This document shows positions 9,297 to 20,429 of a stretch of DNA of 64,000 bases, in pieces. Below the pieces are notes generated by a model. The model did no database searches. It worked only from the letters and a program-made list of their open reading frames with translations, and was not told the origin of the DNA. Positions within the stretch are counted from its first letter, which is position 1; the number at the start of each line of letters is the position of its first letter. The position numbers and the translations under genes were made by a program. The DNA comes from Hahellaceae bacterium (lineage in GTDB: Bacteria > Pseudomonadota > Gammaproteobacteria > Pseudomonadales > Oleiphilaceae): assembly GCA_016716085.1 (NCBI GenBank), contig JADJWY010000023.1, positions 124,001 to 188,000 on the forward strand, written 5' to 3'.

Positions 9297-10791
9297 ACAA
9301 TTCAAGGTTTCAGCCTACATCCTCACGTTCGGTCATGCTAACCGGCCTGCAAACCGCGAATAACGGTATGTTTGAGAACACTGACGTAGCCTACGTGCCC
9401 AATCTTTCAACTGACATCCCGACGATTGGCCATATGTTGCGAAAAGCAGGTTACTACACCGCTTACAAGGGCAAGTGGCATTTGAACCGAGACTTCGAGA
9501 AAGAAGAAGGGGGTAACAGTCTTAATCAGAAAATGGAGCAATATGGTTTCTCGGACTTCTACTCTCCTGGTGACAGGATTGCCCACACACTGGGTGGCTG
9601 TGAGTTTGACCACCTGATTGCTGGCAGTGCGATTACCTGGCTGCGTCGTCATGGCCGTCGTCTGACTGACGAAGGGAAGCCCTGGTGTCTGTTTGTCAGT
9701 CTAATCAACCCTCACGACATCATGTATTTCAACACTGATGCGCCTGGCATCAATGTGCAAGACACCGGCTTACTGACCATGCATGCCGGTCGGGCACCGG
9801 GAGTACACTCTATGATGCCACCGGGATATGCCCATCGCTAAAAATTTGAAACAGCCTTTCGACGCACCCGGTCGCCCCGGTGCTCACGGCGAATTCGACA
9901 AAATGTGGGTTATGTGCTCGGAAGGATTCCGGCCGAAGAAGAACGCTGGCGTCGCTTCAATGATTTCTATATCAATTCTATCCGTTCCGTCGATTTGCAA
10001 GTTAATAGCCTATTGAACGAACTCGATGCACTGAGGCTGGCAGATCGTACTGCATTCATCTACACGTCTGACCATGGCGAAATGGCGGGGGCGCATGGTT
10101 TAAGAGGGAAGGGGCCTTTCGCCTACCAGGAAACCATGCATTTACCAATGTATGTTGTTCACCCGGATGTCAAAGGAGGACAGGATACCGCCTCGCTCTC
10201 TGGGCATATCGACATTGTCCCGACGATGCTGGCTCTGGCAGGCGTCGATGCGACACGTGCTGCCGAGTTTGCCGGGGGCGAGCTTCCCGGGAAGGATTTA
10301 TCTGCAGTATTGGGTAATCCCAAAGCTTCCACCGTGCATTCGGCCCGAGACGGTGTATTGTTTACCTACAGCGGACTGGTAACCAATGACGGCGATTTGT
10401 TCCAGCATGTGGTGGAAGCGAAATCTGAGGATAAAAAACCCATTCTTGCCATGCTGAGAGATGGTTTCAAACCCAACATGAAAAAGCGCGGTAGCCTGCG
10501 TACCGTGTTTGACGGCCGTTATAAGTTCACGCGGTATTTTCGCCGCTGGATCATAACAAACCCACCACACTTGATGAGCTTTATCAGTGGAATGATGTTG
10601 AACTATTTGACCTTTTGAACGATCCAGATGAAATGGTTAATCTGGGTGCTGATCAGAAACACCTATAAGGGTGTGATAACGGAGATGAACAACAAACTCA
10701 ACGCCATCATCAAGGCGAAATTGGCATTGATGATGGTAAAGAACTCCCTAATATTCCGTTGGTGGACTGGACCGTAGGTAAAATCAGTTAA
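9297..10791 (+). pseudogene. sulfatase family enzyme, 5'-truncated and frameshifted
   Basis: This is an alkaline-phosphatase-fold sulfatase. The visible start is at the active-site helix region (SSRSVMLTGLQTANNGMF), but the expected Cys/Ser-x-Pro-Ser-Arg reads Pro-Thr-Ser-Ser-Arg here, so the formylglycine residue is not recognisable. Downstream blocks are typical: IPTIGHMLRKAGYYTAYKGKWHL, then in another frame YTSDHGEMAGAHGLRGKG, IDIVPTMLALAGV and the C-terminal LFDLLNDPDEMVNLG. Frame changes occur near 9840-9900 and 10540-10570. The 5' part, including the first metal ligands, is missing beside the IS1380 element. As assembled it cannot be active; the frameshifts may partly be sequence errors, the missing 5' end is not. 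Confidence 0.75.
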
Positions 10792-10808
10792 GCCAGGCTG
10801 ATCCCGGA

Positions 10809-10841
10809 TCGTTGGTGCGCCAGTCGCTCACGCACCAACGA
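10809..10841. terminator. bidirectional terminator between sulfatase and protease genes
   Basis: A perfect 11-bp inverted repeat (TCGTTGGTGCG at 10809-10819, CGCACCAACGA at 10831-10841) with an 11-base loop lies between two convergent genes, 17 bases after the sulfatase stop and 1 base before the protease-lectin stop. Confidence 0.65.
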
Positions 10842-10842
10842 T

Positions 10843-12025
10843 TTACTCTACGCGCTCAAAGAAGAAGCGTTGGTTATCACCGGCATGGCAGTACGATTGA
10901 ATAATCTTGGCGCCGTTATCAGCAGATGCTCCGTTCACATCCAGGCAGATACCGCTATGCTTGAAGCCAAATTGGTAGCCACCCGAACCGTGATTAGCTG
11001 GATTCAATTTTTGGTTGTTGCCGCTATGGCAATTACCTTGGCGTACCTGAGCACCTGACGCGGTCGAGGCTCCCCAAACATCCAGGCACATACCGCTGTG
11101 CTTCGCTTGAATCTGCCAGTAACCGCCACCTGCGTCGTACACTCTAAAGCGTTGGTTGTCGCCTTGTGGCAGCTCCACTGTATAATTTCTGCGCCGTTAG
11201 ATTTTGACCCGCCGGCAACATCGAGACATTTGCCGCTGTGTCTTGCTTTGATGATGTAGGCGGGGCTTGCATTGGTCGTCGTGCCGCCACCTCCACCGAC
11301 TTTAGTGGGCATGAAGTTGGCAATATCGTTTTGACTTCAGCCAAGGCACGCGACGCATCGGCTTCGTTAGCCTTGGCCCGCCGGAACACCACAAGGCAAT
11401 CCCTGACAGCTTGCATTTGGGCTAGAGAAACGCGTCATCCATTGTCCGTTGAATACACCAGGATAGGCCATGATAGATGCGAATAAGCTGTCGACACCAT
11501 ACCCAATACCATAGCGATAACGTGCGCCACCCTGATCACCTTGCTTGCGCGAGTGAACCAGGCCCATGTTGTGACCTAATTCATGCGCCAGCACTTGCCC
11601 GCCGCACGTCGTGCCCGTGACGTTATAGGCCCAGTCACGATGTACGGCAACATAACCGACACCGCAAGAGCCGGTTCTATGAACCTGTGTTACAAAATCT
11701 GCCCCCAGTGCATTGCGGCGCTCATTGACCCGGTGTCATTTTCAGGTTGCCTAACACCGCACCCATATCACCGCCGTCTTCGTCATGGTGCAACGCACCG
11801 ACCAGACGGAGTTGAATGTCCGTGCCGCTATTCTGATGCATGGAGTTGACTTGGTTGACCCAACCTTGAATGGCGGTGCCTGCCTGACCATTATAATGGT
11901 TGTGAGTATGAGTATCATACAGCACCAACAAATCGACAGTGACAGCTTGAGCATTTACGAAAGGCATTAACGCCAAAGCTGCAGCGCCACCCCATTTTGC
12001 AAAGCGGTTTCATAGATTCTTTCAT
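10843..12025 (-). pseudogene. secreted zinc metalloprotease with ricin-type beta-trefoil domain, frameshifted
   Basis: When frames are joined this is a secreted protease of about 390 residues. A signal peptide reads RFAKWGGAAALALMPFVNAQA. The catalytic domain follows (VDLLVLYDTHTHNHY) with the zinc motif HELGHNMGLVHS near 11570 and a Met-turn-like SIMAYPG downstream, as in reprolysin-like metallopeptidases. A Gly-rich linker (VGGGGGTTTN) leads to a C-terminal carbohydrate-binding beta-trefoil with repeated HSGxCLDV...NGA units. Frame changes are near 12005, 11735, 11390 and 11170. It probably degrades protein in glycan-rich material. The neighbouring sulfatase suggests a polymer-degradation set, but that is inference. 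Confidence 0.75.
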
Positions 12026-12059
12026 ACGGCATCTCTCAGTTTTATAGTAGGTTTCTATT

Positions 12060-12933
12060 GTTACGTGCTCTTTTTCATTTAATTTCTGTTTGAAACAGCA
12101 CCCCTTCCTTTTTGCGTCAGCGCTTCAGACGAAACTGCTGGTGTTTTAGCTAATTCATCAATTGGCATTAATAACGGTGTCTTCGTGTTTGTATAAATTA
12201 GCGCTTTTCGATATCCAGCCCTCATTGCCACGCGCTTCAATTTCAGAAATGACCATCAGGGTTGTAATGCCCGAGTCATTAACGTTTCTCCGCGTGTGAA
12301 GGTTACATTGGTGATATCACCTTCCGTACCCGCCACATCTTCCGGTGGCCGAACCAACTACGTTATTACCGAACTGGGATTCCACGCGATCAATGCGCGT
12401 TAACGTACATACCGTTGGTTTGCGCAATATTGATTTCGAGCGTATCGCCTGCGACCAACGATTCGATTTTCAGCTGATCTACTTTTATAAATTCACGTCC
12501 ATCCATCCGTTCATCATCAGATAACGGGAAACTGATCTGACACTGTATCAGCAGGTTGCCGTGCGGAAGCTTGTTGGGCGGCTTTGTGGAGCGCGGTGAC
12601 ATCGGTTTCCTGGCCATTTCGTCGGGCGTTTATTTCACTCACCCGATCGCCGAAGGTCGCGTAGTCGGGGTTGGTGTCAGGCAAGCGCAGTATCTCTTCG
12701 ATGCTGAGCATGTTGTCCGTTTTAGTTGTAGGTGGGTGAGGCGGCAATCGTATTTTGATGAGGGAAGGCTTGGCAGGTTTTTCCATCGTAGTTATCGACA
12801 CGCTTGAAGCCGGATCTGCGACTTCTGAGTTGGCGTTATTTCGATCGTTGTTTTGCTCGAAGTAAATGAGCGCGCATATTGCGGTAATCGCCAACCCACT
12901 GGCGATTAGTTTCCGAGGATTATTGCCAGACAT
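12060..12933 (-). pseudogene. membrane-anchored or secreted protein of unknown function, frameshifted
   Basis: I do not recognise the family. The start at 12933 gives MSGNNPRKLIASGLAITAIC, a signal anchor (residues about 8-25), followed by an Asn/Asp-rich linker, a Pro-rich stretch (IRLPPHPPTTKTDN) and the unit LSIEEILRLPDTNPDYATFG. Further pieces in other frames read IKVDQLKIESLVAGDTLEI and TRIDRVESQFGNNVV. The frame is lost near 12540 and again near 12400, 12330 and 12270, so the C-terminal limit is uncertain. It lies directly upstream of the metalloprotease in the same orientation and may be its partner (inhibitor, chaperone or precursor piece). Confidence 0.45.
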
Positions 12934-13056
12934 TGAAATACCATTTTTTATTGGAATGTTTGCTCGGTAAAATAAACAGAGATGACATTTACCGACGATG
13001 ACTTGCATTCTAAAGAGACACCGCGAACACATTACTTTAATTTCTAGGAACGCCGA

Positions 13057-15601
13057 ATGGCCATCAAGAAAACCGAACTCTATTCGTCCCTTTGGGCCAG
13101 TTGTGATGAACTGCGCGGAGGAATGGATGCCAGTCAGTACAAGGACTATGTGCTGACGATGTTGTTTATGAAATACGTCACCGACAAATATAAAGGCGAT
13201 CCCTGGCATGATCATGGTGCCCAAGGGGGCCAGTTTTGACGACATGGTGGCTGCCAAGAATGACAAGGAAATTGGCGACAAGATCAACAAGATTATCAGC
13301 GCCCTGGCCGAAGAAAACGATCTGAAAGGCGTGATCGACGTAGCTGACTTCAACGACGAAGACAAGCTGGGCAAAGGCAAGGAAATGGTCGATCGCCTGA
13401 CCAAGCTGGTCGGCATTTTTCAGGGACTGGATCTATCCAGCAACCGGGTAGACGGCGACGACCTGCTCGGTGACGCCTACGAATACCTGATGCGCCATTT
13501 CGCCACCGAATCCGGCAAGAGCAAAGGCCAGTTTTATACCCCTGCGGAAGTCTCACAAATCCTGGCCAAGGTCATCGGCATCCCGAAAGATTGCCTACCA
13601 TCCACGACTGTTTACGACCCGACCTGTGGCTCAGGTTCACTGCTGTTGAAAGCCAATGACGAAGCCCCACGCGGATTAAGTATCTTCGGCCAGGAAATGG
13701 ACAATGCCACCAGCGCTCTGGCGCGCATGAACATGATCCTGCACAACAACGCCACCGCCAAAATCTGGAAAGGCAACACGCTCAGCGATCCCCAATGGAA
13801 AGACGAAAGCAACCAACTGAAAACCTTTGATTTTGCCGTGGCCAACCCGCCATTTTCCAACAAGAACTGGACCAGCGGCATTAACCCGCAAGCGGATCTC
13901 TACCAGCGCTTTACCTGGGGAATTCCGCCGGAAAAGAACGGCGACTACACCTTCCTGCTGCATGTGATCAAAAGCCTGAAAAGCACCGGCAAAGGGGCTG
14001 TCATTCTGCCACACGGGGTGTTGTTCCGTGGCAATGCCGAGGCCCGTATTCGTGAAAATCTACTCAAGCAGGGCTACATCAAGGGCATTATTGGCCTGCC
14101 AGCCAACCTGTTTTATGGAACGGGCATTCCTTCGTGCATTATTGTCATCGACAAAGCGCACGCGGCGGATCGACAAAGTATTTTCATGATCGATGCCAGC
14201 AAAGGCTTCATGAAGGACGGCAATAAGAACCGGCTGCGCAGTCAGGATATCCACAAGATCGTCGATGTGTTTAACAAACATCTGGAATTGCCCCGTTACA
14301 GTCGAAGGGTCTCTTTAAGTGACATTGCTGCTAACGACTACAACCTGAACATTCCCCGCTACATCGACTCATCCGAGCCGGAAGACCTCCATGACCTGAG
14401 CGCCCACCTGCAAGGGGGGATTCCCAACCGCGATATTGATGCTCTGCAAGCCTATTGGCGAGTATTTCCCGGCCTGAGAACCCAACTCTTTGCGCCTGCC
14501 CGTGAGGGCTACAGCCGGGGGCTGGTGGAAGCGGCCAAGGTGAAATCCACCATTCTGGCCCATCAGGAATTTAAGGATTTTGCGGCGCGCAGCCTACTGC
14601 CGTTTAAAGCCTGGATAGGGCAGGCTGCCTTGCATGCGATCAAACCCGGTGACCACCCCAAAACGCTGATTGGTCAAATATCCGAAGCCTTGCTGGACCT
14701 TTATGCCAACAGTGAATTGCTGAGCAAATACGACATCTACCAGATTTTGATGGATTACTGGGCGGAGGTTATGCAGGACGATGTCTACGTCCTGATTCAG
14801 GATGGCTGGCCCGCAGGCAAGGAGATACGGGAACTGACGGTTCAAAAGGTGAAAAGCTCAAAGAAACACCGGACCTGTTCATTAATAAAGCCAAGTACAA
14901 AGCCGAATTGATTCCACCCGACTTGATCATCGCCCGGTACTTTGCGACCGAACAAACCAAACTGAACGACCTGCAAATGCAGCTCGATACGGCCACCCAG
15001 AATTGGAAAGTTATCTGGAAGAAAACTCGTCTGAAGATGGCCTGTTAGCGATGCCATGAATGACAAGGATAAAGTCACCAAAGCCAGCGTGGCTGCGCGC
15101 CTAAAACTCAGCACCGATAGTGAAGAACGAAGTGCGCTGAAACAGGCAGAAAAGCTGTTTAATCGGGAAGCCAATGCCAAGAAAGCCGTGAAAGACGCCC
15201 AGATGCGCTGGATCTGGCCGTGTTCAAACACTACCCAAAACTCAGTATCGAGGATATACAAACCACGGTCGTCAACGACAAATGGCTGGCCACGCTGCAA
15301 ACCAACATCGTTGCCGAAATCGAGCGTGTAACCCAGCAACTGGCCAACCGGGTGAAAGAACTGGAAGAGCGTTACGCCGAACCGCTGCCAATCATCAATC
15401 AGCAAGTCGATGCCTTGAGTGAAAAGGTCGCCGGGCATCTCAAGGCGATGGGGCTGGTGTGGGATGGGATGGGCTTGGGCGTGTGGAATGAGCAAGCCTG
15501 TCAGCGCCGGGTTGTCAGAAGACTACGCAAAAGGTGCAACACTGTCGCACCGTTTTAATAGGAAACTGGAGCTGACATTGCAGGATACGAGTGATGAGTA
15601 A
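13057..15601 (+). pseudogene. hsdM: type I restriction-modification DNA methyltransferase subunit HsdM (frameshifted as assembled)
   Basis: This is the N6-adenine methyltransferase subunit of a type I R-M complex. The ATG at 13057 follows AGGAA. The HsdM N-terminal helical domain comes first (LYSSLWASCDELRGGMDASQ). The SAM-binding motif I is TVYDPTCGSGSLLL and the catalytic motif IV is NPPF in FAVANPPFSNKNW. The long C-terminal extension with a coiled coil reaches 15601 and overlaps hsdS. The frame breaks near 13210, 14849, 15000, 15050, 15202 and 15500. At 14849, 15000, 15050 and 15202, restoring one G to a G-run recovers the expected protein (for example QKGEKLKETPDLF). The gene is therefore probably intact in the cell. 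Confidence 0.88.
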
Positions 15602-15817
15602 TTACGATCCACTTGCTGAGATGAGCACTGATAATCTGTCAGTAGAGGAGTTAGTGCCGGTTGGATACAAGAAGACTGAGGTTGGGGTTATTCCGGAGGA
15701 TTGGGACGTAAAATCAGTTTCTGAAGCATTTGAGGTTTGTAACAACTTAAGGTTTCCAATAAGTAGCCAAGATAGAGCTAGAATGGCTGGTCCATACCCT
15801 TACTATGGCCCTACAAA
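15594..15817 (+). pseudogene. hsdS: HsdS specificity subunit, 5' part interrupted by IS66
   Basis: This is the first 75 or so residues of the DNA-recognition subunit of the type I R-M enzyme, starting MSNYDPLAEMSTDN with its ATG inside the hsdM 3' end. The entry to the first target-recognition domain is clear (KKTEVGVIPEDWDVKSVSEA). The frame is cut after GPYPYYGPTK by an IS66 element. Joining this part at the 8-bp target duplication to the part at 18342 restores one continuous reading frame. Confidence 0.85.
15810..15817. repeat. IS66 target-site duplication, left copy
   Basis: CCTACAAA here is repeated exactly at 18342-18349, on the other side of the element. Eight bases is the standard IS66 duplication length, which fixes the element ends to the base. 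Confidence 0.93.
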
Positions 15818-15900
15818 GTAAGCGCCAACAAATTCTCGTCTACCCATCCGATTCACGGTCTGTCAGTCTGACTCCTGTCTGAAATTAACAGGAGAAACCC

Positions 15901-16211
15901 ATGACACGACTTCAACTTGAACATCTCTGGCAGCGACGCATTCACGCTTGGCGTGATTCGGGATTATCCGGTGCAGCTTACGCAGAGCGCGAAGGCATCA
16001 GCTACCACCAGTTTGTCTATTGGCGTCGTAAACTCGATCGCGAGGTGTCTCAGACAAGTTTGACGCACGTGCGTTCTGATTTTGCACGAGTGCTGCCGAC
16101 CATGGTCGCACCTTCCGATGAGCTTACTCTTACGCTTCCCAATGGCATCGTGATCACGGGCTGCAGGCTCACAATGTTGATTTACTTGGCGACATTCTGA
16201 GACAACTGTGA
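15901..16211 (+). pseudogene. tnpA: IS66 accessory protein TnpA (one frameshift)
   Basis: This is a small helix-turn-helix protein of IS66 elements (HAWRDSGLSGAAYAEREGIS, YHQFVYWRRKL). Restoring one G to the G-run at 16158-16160 gives the C-terminus ITGLQAHNVDLLGDILRQL and a stop that overlaps the tnpB start (TGATG). Confidence 0.85.
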
Positions 16212-16578
16212 TGCGTCCCCGGTATTTGCGTCCATCCCTGTCTCTGCCGGATATTTATCTCTATCGTCCTCCCATCGACTTTCGCAAGCAGGCCAACAGT
16301 CTGGCGGCACTGGTCGAACTCGAGCTGGGGCATAATCCCTTCAGTGGGGCGCTGTATGCCTTTACCAACCGGCACCAAAATCGTATCAAGTGCCTGATGT
16401 GGGAAGACAACGGTTTCGTGCTTTACTACAAGGCGTTGGCAGAGGAAAAATTCAGGTGGCCACGGGCTGGGAAGACCTGATTTCGCTCACCGGCGAGCAG
16501 ATCAACTGGTTGCTGGATGGCTACGATCTCAACCTGATGCGGCGACACAGAATTCTGCATTATGACTCGGTTGCCTAG
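16211..16578 (+). pseudogene. tnpB: IS66 accessory protein TnpB (one frameshift)
   Basis: This is a TnpB-type (IS66 Orf2) protein, about 120 residues once corrected: LPDIYLYRPPIDFRKQANSL, FTNRHQNRIKCLMWEDNGF. The family is well known but its role in transposition is poorly defined. Adding one A to the A-run at 16446-16450 joins YYKALAEEK to IQVATGWEDLISLTGEQINW and removes the break. Confidence 0.87.
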
Positions 16579-16623
16579 CCGAAAAGCGTGTTGGGAATGG
16601 GACGGATGTGGTATCATAAGCCA

Positions 16624-18285
16624 ATGATTTCAAAGCCTGAACCCACCTTGTCAAACCTCAATACCGAAGCCCTTTCAGTCGCCGAACTGCGAGCGCTTGT
16701 CGGGCGTTTTGAGCAAATTCTGACGGAGAAGGATGCGCAGATTCAGGTGCTGGATCAGACGATCGGACAGCTTGACGAGTCACTCAGGCAGACCATCAAA
16801 CGCAGGATGCCGATATCCACGAACGGGATCGCTATATCCTCAAACTCGAAGAGATTGTGCGTCTGAGGATGGTGCAAAAGTTCGCAGCCAGCAGTGAAAA
16901 CTGAGTCACCAGATTCATCTGTTTGACGAAGCCGAGCTGGAAGCGGAGTTGGCGGAACTGCTCGACAGTCTCCCCGAAGCACAACTGCCGCCGGAAGAAG
17001 CGAAAGCGCGTAAGCAACGCCAGTCCCGCACGCGTGATTTTAGCGATACGCTGGTTCGCGAACGAGTTGAGCTGAGATTGACGGAGGCCGAGAAGGCCGG
17101 TTCGACCCGTACCGGTTCAGCAAGGTCAAGGAAGAACTGGAATACATTCCTGCCCAACTCAAAGTTCTGGAGATCTGGCAGGAAAAGGCGGTCTTCGAGA
17201 CGGCGACAGGGGATGAGGTGATCAGTGCGTCCCGTCCGGTTCATCCGTTGGGCAAAGCCTTCGCCTCACCGTCGCTCCCGCCCAGTGATCACCTCGAAAT
17301 ATGCCGATGGACTGCCCCTGTATCGGCAGGAACAGATTTTTAAACGCCTTGGCCATGAGATCAGCCGGACCTGTATGGCGAACTGGGTTATCCAGTTGGC
17401 CGTTCAACTCAAACCGCTTCTCCAGCGTTTGCGGGAGAGCCAGTGTTCAGGGGGATTATCTGCAGGCCGACGAAACCCGTATGCAGGTGCTCAAGGAAAG
17501 GGCAAAACTGCACAATCCCAAAAGTGGATGTGGGTGACCCGCGGTGGGCCTCCCTCTCAGTTCTCCGTGTTGTTTGAATACGATCCCAGCCGTGCGCAGG
17601 GGTGGCCGATCGTCTGCTGCAGGGCTTCAGTGGTGTCTTGCAGGCTGATGCTTACGCAGGCTATGCGAGCATCTCGAAACAGCAATGCGTTACCCGTATC
17701 GGGTGCTGGGATCATGCCCGGCGCAAGTTTGTTGAGGTGGTGCGTGCGAATGCCAGGGTCGATGCCAGGCAGGCCCGGAAGCTCGGGCGGTCAAAGGCTG
17801 AAGAGGCGTTAGGTTATATTCGCAAGCTGTATCGGATTGAGACGCACATTAAAGATTGCACGGTGGAGGAGCGCTATCGGGTGCGCCAGGAACTGGCCCT
17901 GCCTGAGCTGTCATCGTTCAGGACGTGGCTTGAGGCAGAGAGCGGCAAAGTGATGAAAGGTTCAAAGACCCGGCAGGCGATGGACTACATACTCAACCAA
18001 TGGCCCGAACTGATCGGCTACTGCCAGCGTGGTGACCTGCACATCAGCAATGCGTTGGCTGAAAATGCTATCCGTCCCTTCGCGGTGGGTCGTAAAGCGT
18101 GGTTGTTTGCCGATACGCGCCGCGGTGCCGAGGCCAGTGCCACCTGGTATTCAATCATTGAAACGGCCAAAGCCAATAATCTGGAGCCGCTGTCTTACAT
18201 CCGCCACGTGCTGGATCACATCGCAACGGCAGACACGCCTGCAAAAATAGACGCGTTACTTCCCTGGAGCGTAGTCGCCAACTGA
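16624..18285 (+). pseudogene. tnpC: IS66 transposase TnpC (several frameshifts)
   Basis: This is the DDE transposase of the element. Order: N-terminal coiled coil (VAELRALVGRFEQILTEKDA), a linker with KARKQRQSRTRDFSD, a central block VITSKYADGLPLYRQEQIF, then the catalytic core with LQADAYAGY and GCWDHARRKFVE. The C-terminal part has ALAENAIRPFAVGRKAWLF, including the catalytic Glu. At least seven frame changes are seen. Those near 16798, 16897, 17497 and 17599 are one-base losses in A- or G-runs. The ATG at 16624 is preferred over upstream in-frame codons. Confidence 0.9.
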
Positions 18286-18341
18286 GCATCACACACGATT
18301 GCAGGGCTCGGCGTCAATTAGGCTGATTCTTTGGCGCTTAC

Positions 18342-18349
18342 CCTACAAA
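18342..18349. repeat. IS66 target-site duplication, right copy
   Basis: CCTACAAA, identical to the left copy at 15810-15817, immediately follows the right inverted repeat. Confidence 0.93.
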
Positions 18350-19442
18350 AATTCAAGATTACCTCAATGAATATAGAGTCGAAGGCGAGTATGCTCTAAT
18401 TGGTGAAGACGGCGATCATTTTTTAAAGTTTGATTCAATGTCACAAACTCAGTTAGCTGCGGGAAGGTTCAATGTAAACAATCACGCCCATTTAATTAAA
18501 GGCAAAGTAGGCTCAGCAAGATGGTTCTTTTTATACTTCAGAAATAAGGATATTTCGCTCTATCTAACAAGGCAGGGTGCCGGTCGATTTAAACTAAATA
18601 AAGCTTCTCTTGAAAGAATTCCTTGTGCATTGCCGTCGAGTAAAGAACAAATCGCCATAGCCAAAGCTCTATCCGATGTAGACGAATTACTAAACTCACT
18701 GGACAAACTGATCGCCAAAAAACAGGCCATTAAAACCGCCACTATGCAGCAATTGCTTACCGGTAAAACCCGCCTGCCAGCTTTTGCTTTTCGTGAGGAT
18801 GGGACGCGGAAGGGCTATAAAGACAGTGAGTTGGGGGAGATTCCGGAGGATTGGGAGATAATAACAATCGGCGATAATTGTCGTACCTTTGCGGGTGGAA
18901 CCCCGACTACATCTAATAAGTCTTATTATGGCGGAAACATTCAATGGATTAATTCGAGCGATCTAAATAAAGCACAGATCTATAATGTTGAAGGTCGTAT
19001 TACAAATGAAGGACTACAACATTCTTCTGCTAAAGAAATAAAGGCAGGAACATTTTTGATTGCTCTTTATGGTGCAACTGCCGGTGTGTGCGCGATATCT
19101 CAGGTGGATGCAGCGATAAACCAAGCAGTATTGGCCGTTATTCCTAGAGGACACAGTTCTAAATATCTGTTTTATTGGTTCAGCATGAACAAAGACAAAA
19201 TAATTGAAAAATATACTCAAGGAGGGCAGCCAAATTTGAGTGGTGACATTATTCGCTTAATCTCACTGCCTATTGCGAATACTGAAGAGCAAACAGCCAT
19301 AGCCACCATCCTTTCCGACATGGACACCGAAATCCAAACCCTCGAAAAACGACTATCCAAAACCCGCCAAATCAAACAAGGCATGATGCAGGAATTACTG
19401 ACCGGTAAAACTCGCCTGGTCAAACCAGAGGCAGCCGCATGA
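18342..19442 (+). pseudogene. hsdS: HsdS specificity subunit, 3' part after IS66
   Basis: The frame is open from the target duplication to 19442. It contains the rest of the first target-recognition domain, the central conserved helix (IAIAKALSDVDELLNSLDKL, then QQLLTGKTRLP), a second recognition domain beginning LGEIPEDWEIITIG, and the C-terminal conserved helix (ATILSDMDTEIQTLEKRL, QELLTGKTRLV). A truncated protein starting at 18438 could be made. The stop overlaps the next start by ATGA, so hsdS and the following nuclease gene are translationally coupled. Confidence 0.87.
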
Positions 19443-20371
19443 CCCCAAATCGAAGCTACTACCGTATCATGGCCGGTGCCAAAAGCTGTTACGCTCAGGA
19501 GTGCTTTGAGATGGGCTTTATTGGCGGCTACTGGGGTATTCAACAAGATCTGAAGGCAGACTTGTCCGATAACTGGCGAGACTTCAACACGCGGTTTATT
19601 CCGGTATTCCTCCAGGCCAATCCGGACAAAACCAAGATCGCCGCTGGCTTGGCTTGTGGCATGCTGCATACCATCTGCAAGGGAATGAAGATTGGGGATA
19701 TCGTTTTGTGCCCGAATGGTTCCGGGCAATACTATGTGGGGGAGGTCGTTTCTGATTATTTCTACGTCGAAGGCAATTTACTGCCTCATCGGCGCAAAAT
19801 TAAATGGTTTGAACGCGGTATCAACCGCGATGAAATGAGCCCGTCACTGAAAAATTCTGCTGGCTCCATTGGCACTGTCAGCAATATCACCAAATACGTC
19901 GACGAATTGGAACGCTTGCTGTCTGGTGCGCAACCTGCTGCACTCAGTCACAGTGATGAAACGGTTGAAGACCCAAGCGTGTTTGCGCTGGAAAGGCCTG
20001 GAAGAGTGTCTGGTGGCCAACTGGCAATCCACGCTGCTGGGTAAGGACTTTGACGTGTTTACCGAAGACGGTGAACCGGTAGGGCGTCAGTATCCCTCCG
20101 ACACCGGTCCCATTGATATTCTTGCCATCAGTAAAGATCAGAACACCTTACTCGTGGTGGAGTTAAAACGCGGACGCGCCAGCGTGTGGTGGTGGGTCAG
20201 ATTCAACGCTACATGGGCTATGTGAAGGACGAATTGGCAGAGCCTCATCAACAAGTTCGGGGAGCCATCATTGCGCTGGAAGATGATGTCAAGCTACGGA
20301 GGGCATTGAGTGTTACAGCCAATATCAGTTTTTACCGCTATCAGGTGAGCTTCAAATTGATTCAGGGTTAA
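19439..20371 (+). pseudogene. NucS/DUF91-type nuclease fused to an N-terminal sensor-like domain (frameshifted as assembled)
   Basis: This is a protein of about 310 residues once frames are joined. The N-terminal half (YYRIMAGAKSCYAQECFEMG, GDIVLCPNGSGQYYVGEVV) resembles small PUA/EVE-like or HTH-associated modules placed in front of restriction nucleases. The C-terminal half has a PD-(D/E)xK nuclease core of the DUF91/NucS type: DTGPIDILAIS followed by LLVVELKRGRASD, then a conserved tail ALSVTANISFYRYQVSF. Frame changes at about 19993 and 20180 are one- or two-base losses. It begins inside the hsdS stop (ATGA). A role as an extra nuclease or methylation-state reader for the R-M operon is inference. 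Confidence 0.72.
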
Positions 20372-20429
20372 TATAATGGGTAGAGACACCATAATGGTCT
20401 TATTCGAGTAACCAGTTTAAGGACAAGCG

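Larger units (their letters stand above)
15818..18341 (+). mobile_element. IS66-family insertion sequence in hsdS
   Basis: This 2524-bp element is bounded by inverted repeats starting GTAAGCGCCAA on both ends and by an 8-bp target duplication. It carries the usual three genes tnpA, tnpB and tnpC in order on the plus strand. The perfect duplication implies a recent single insertion. All three genes nevertheless contain one-base frameshifts in homopolymers. Confidence 0.95.

Noticed and set aside
15419..15601. Independent small gene between hsdM and hsdS
   Set aside because: It is the C-terminal end of HsdM in a shifted frame (LSEDYAKGATLSHRFNRKLE).
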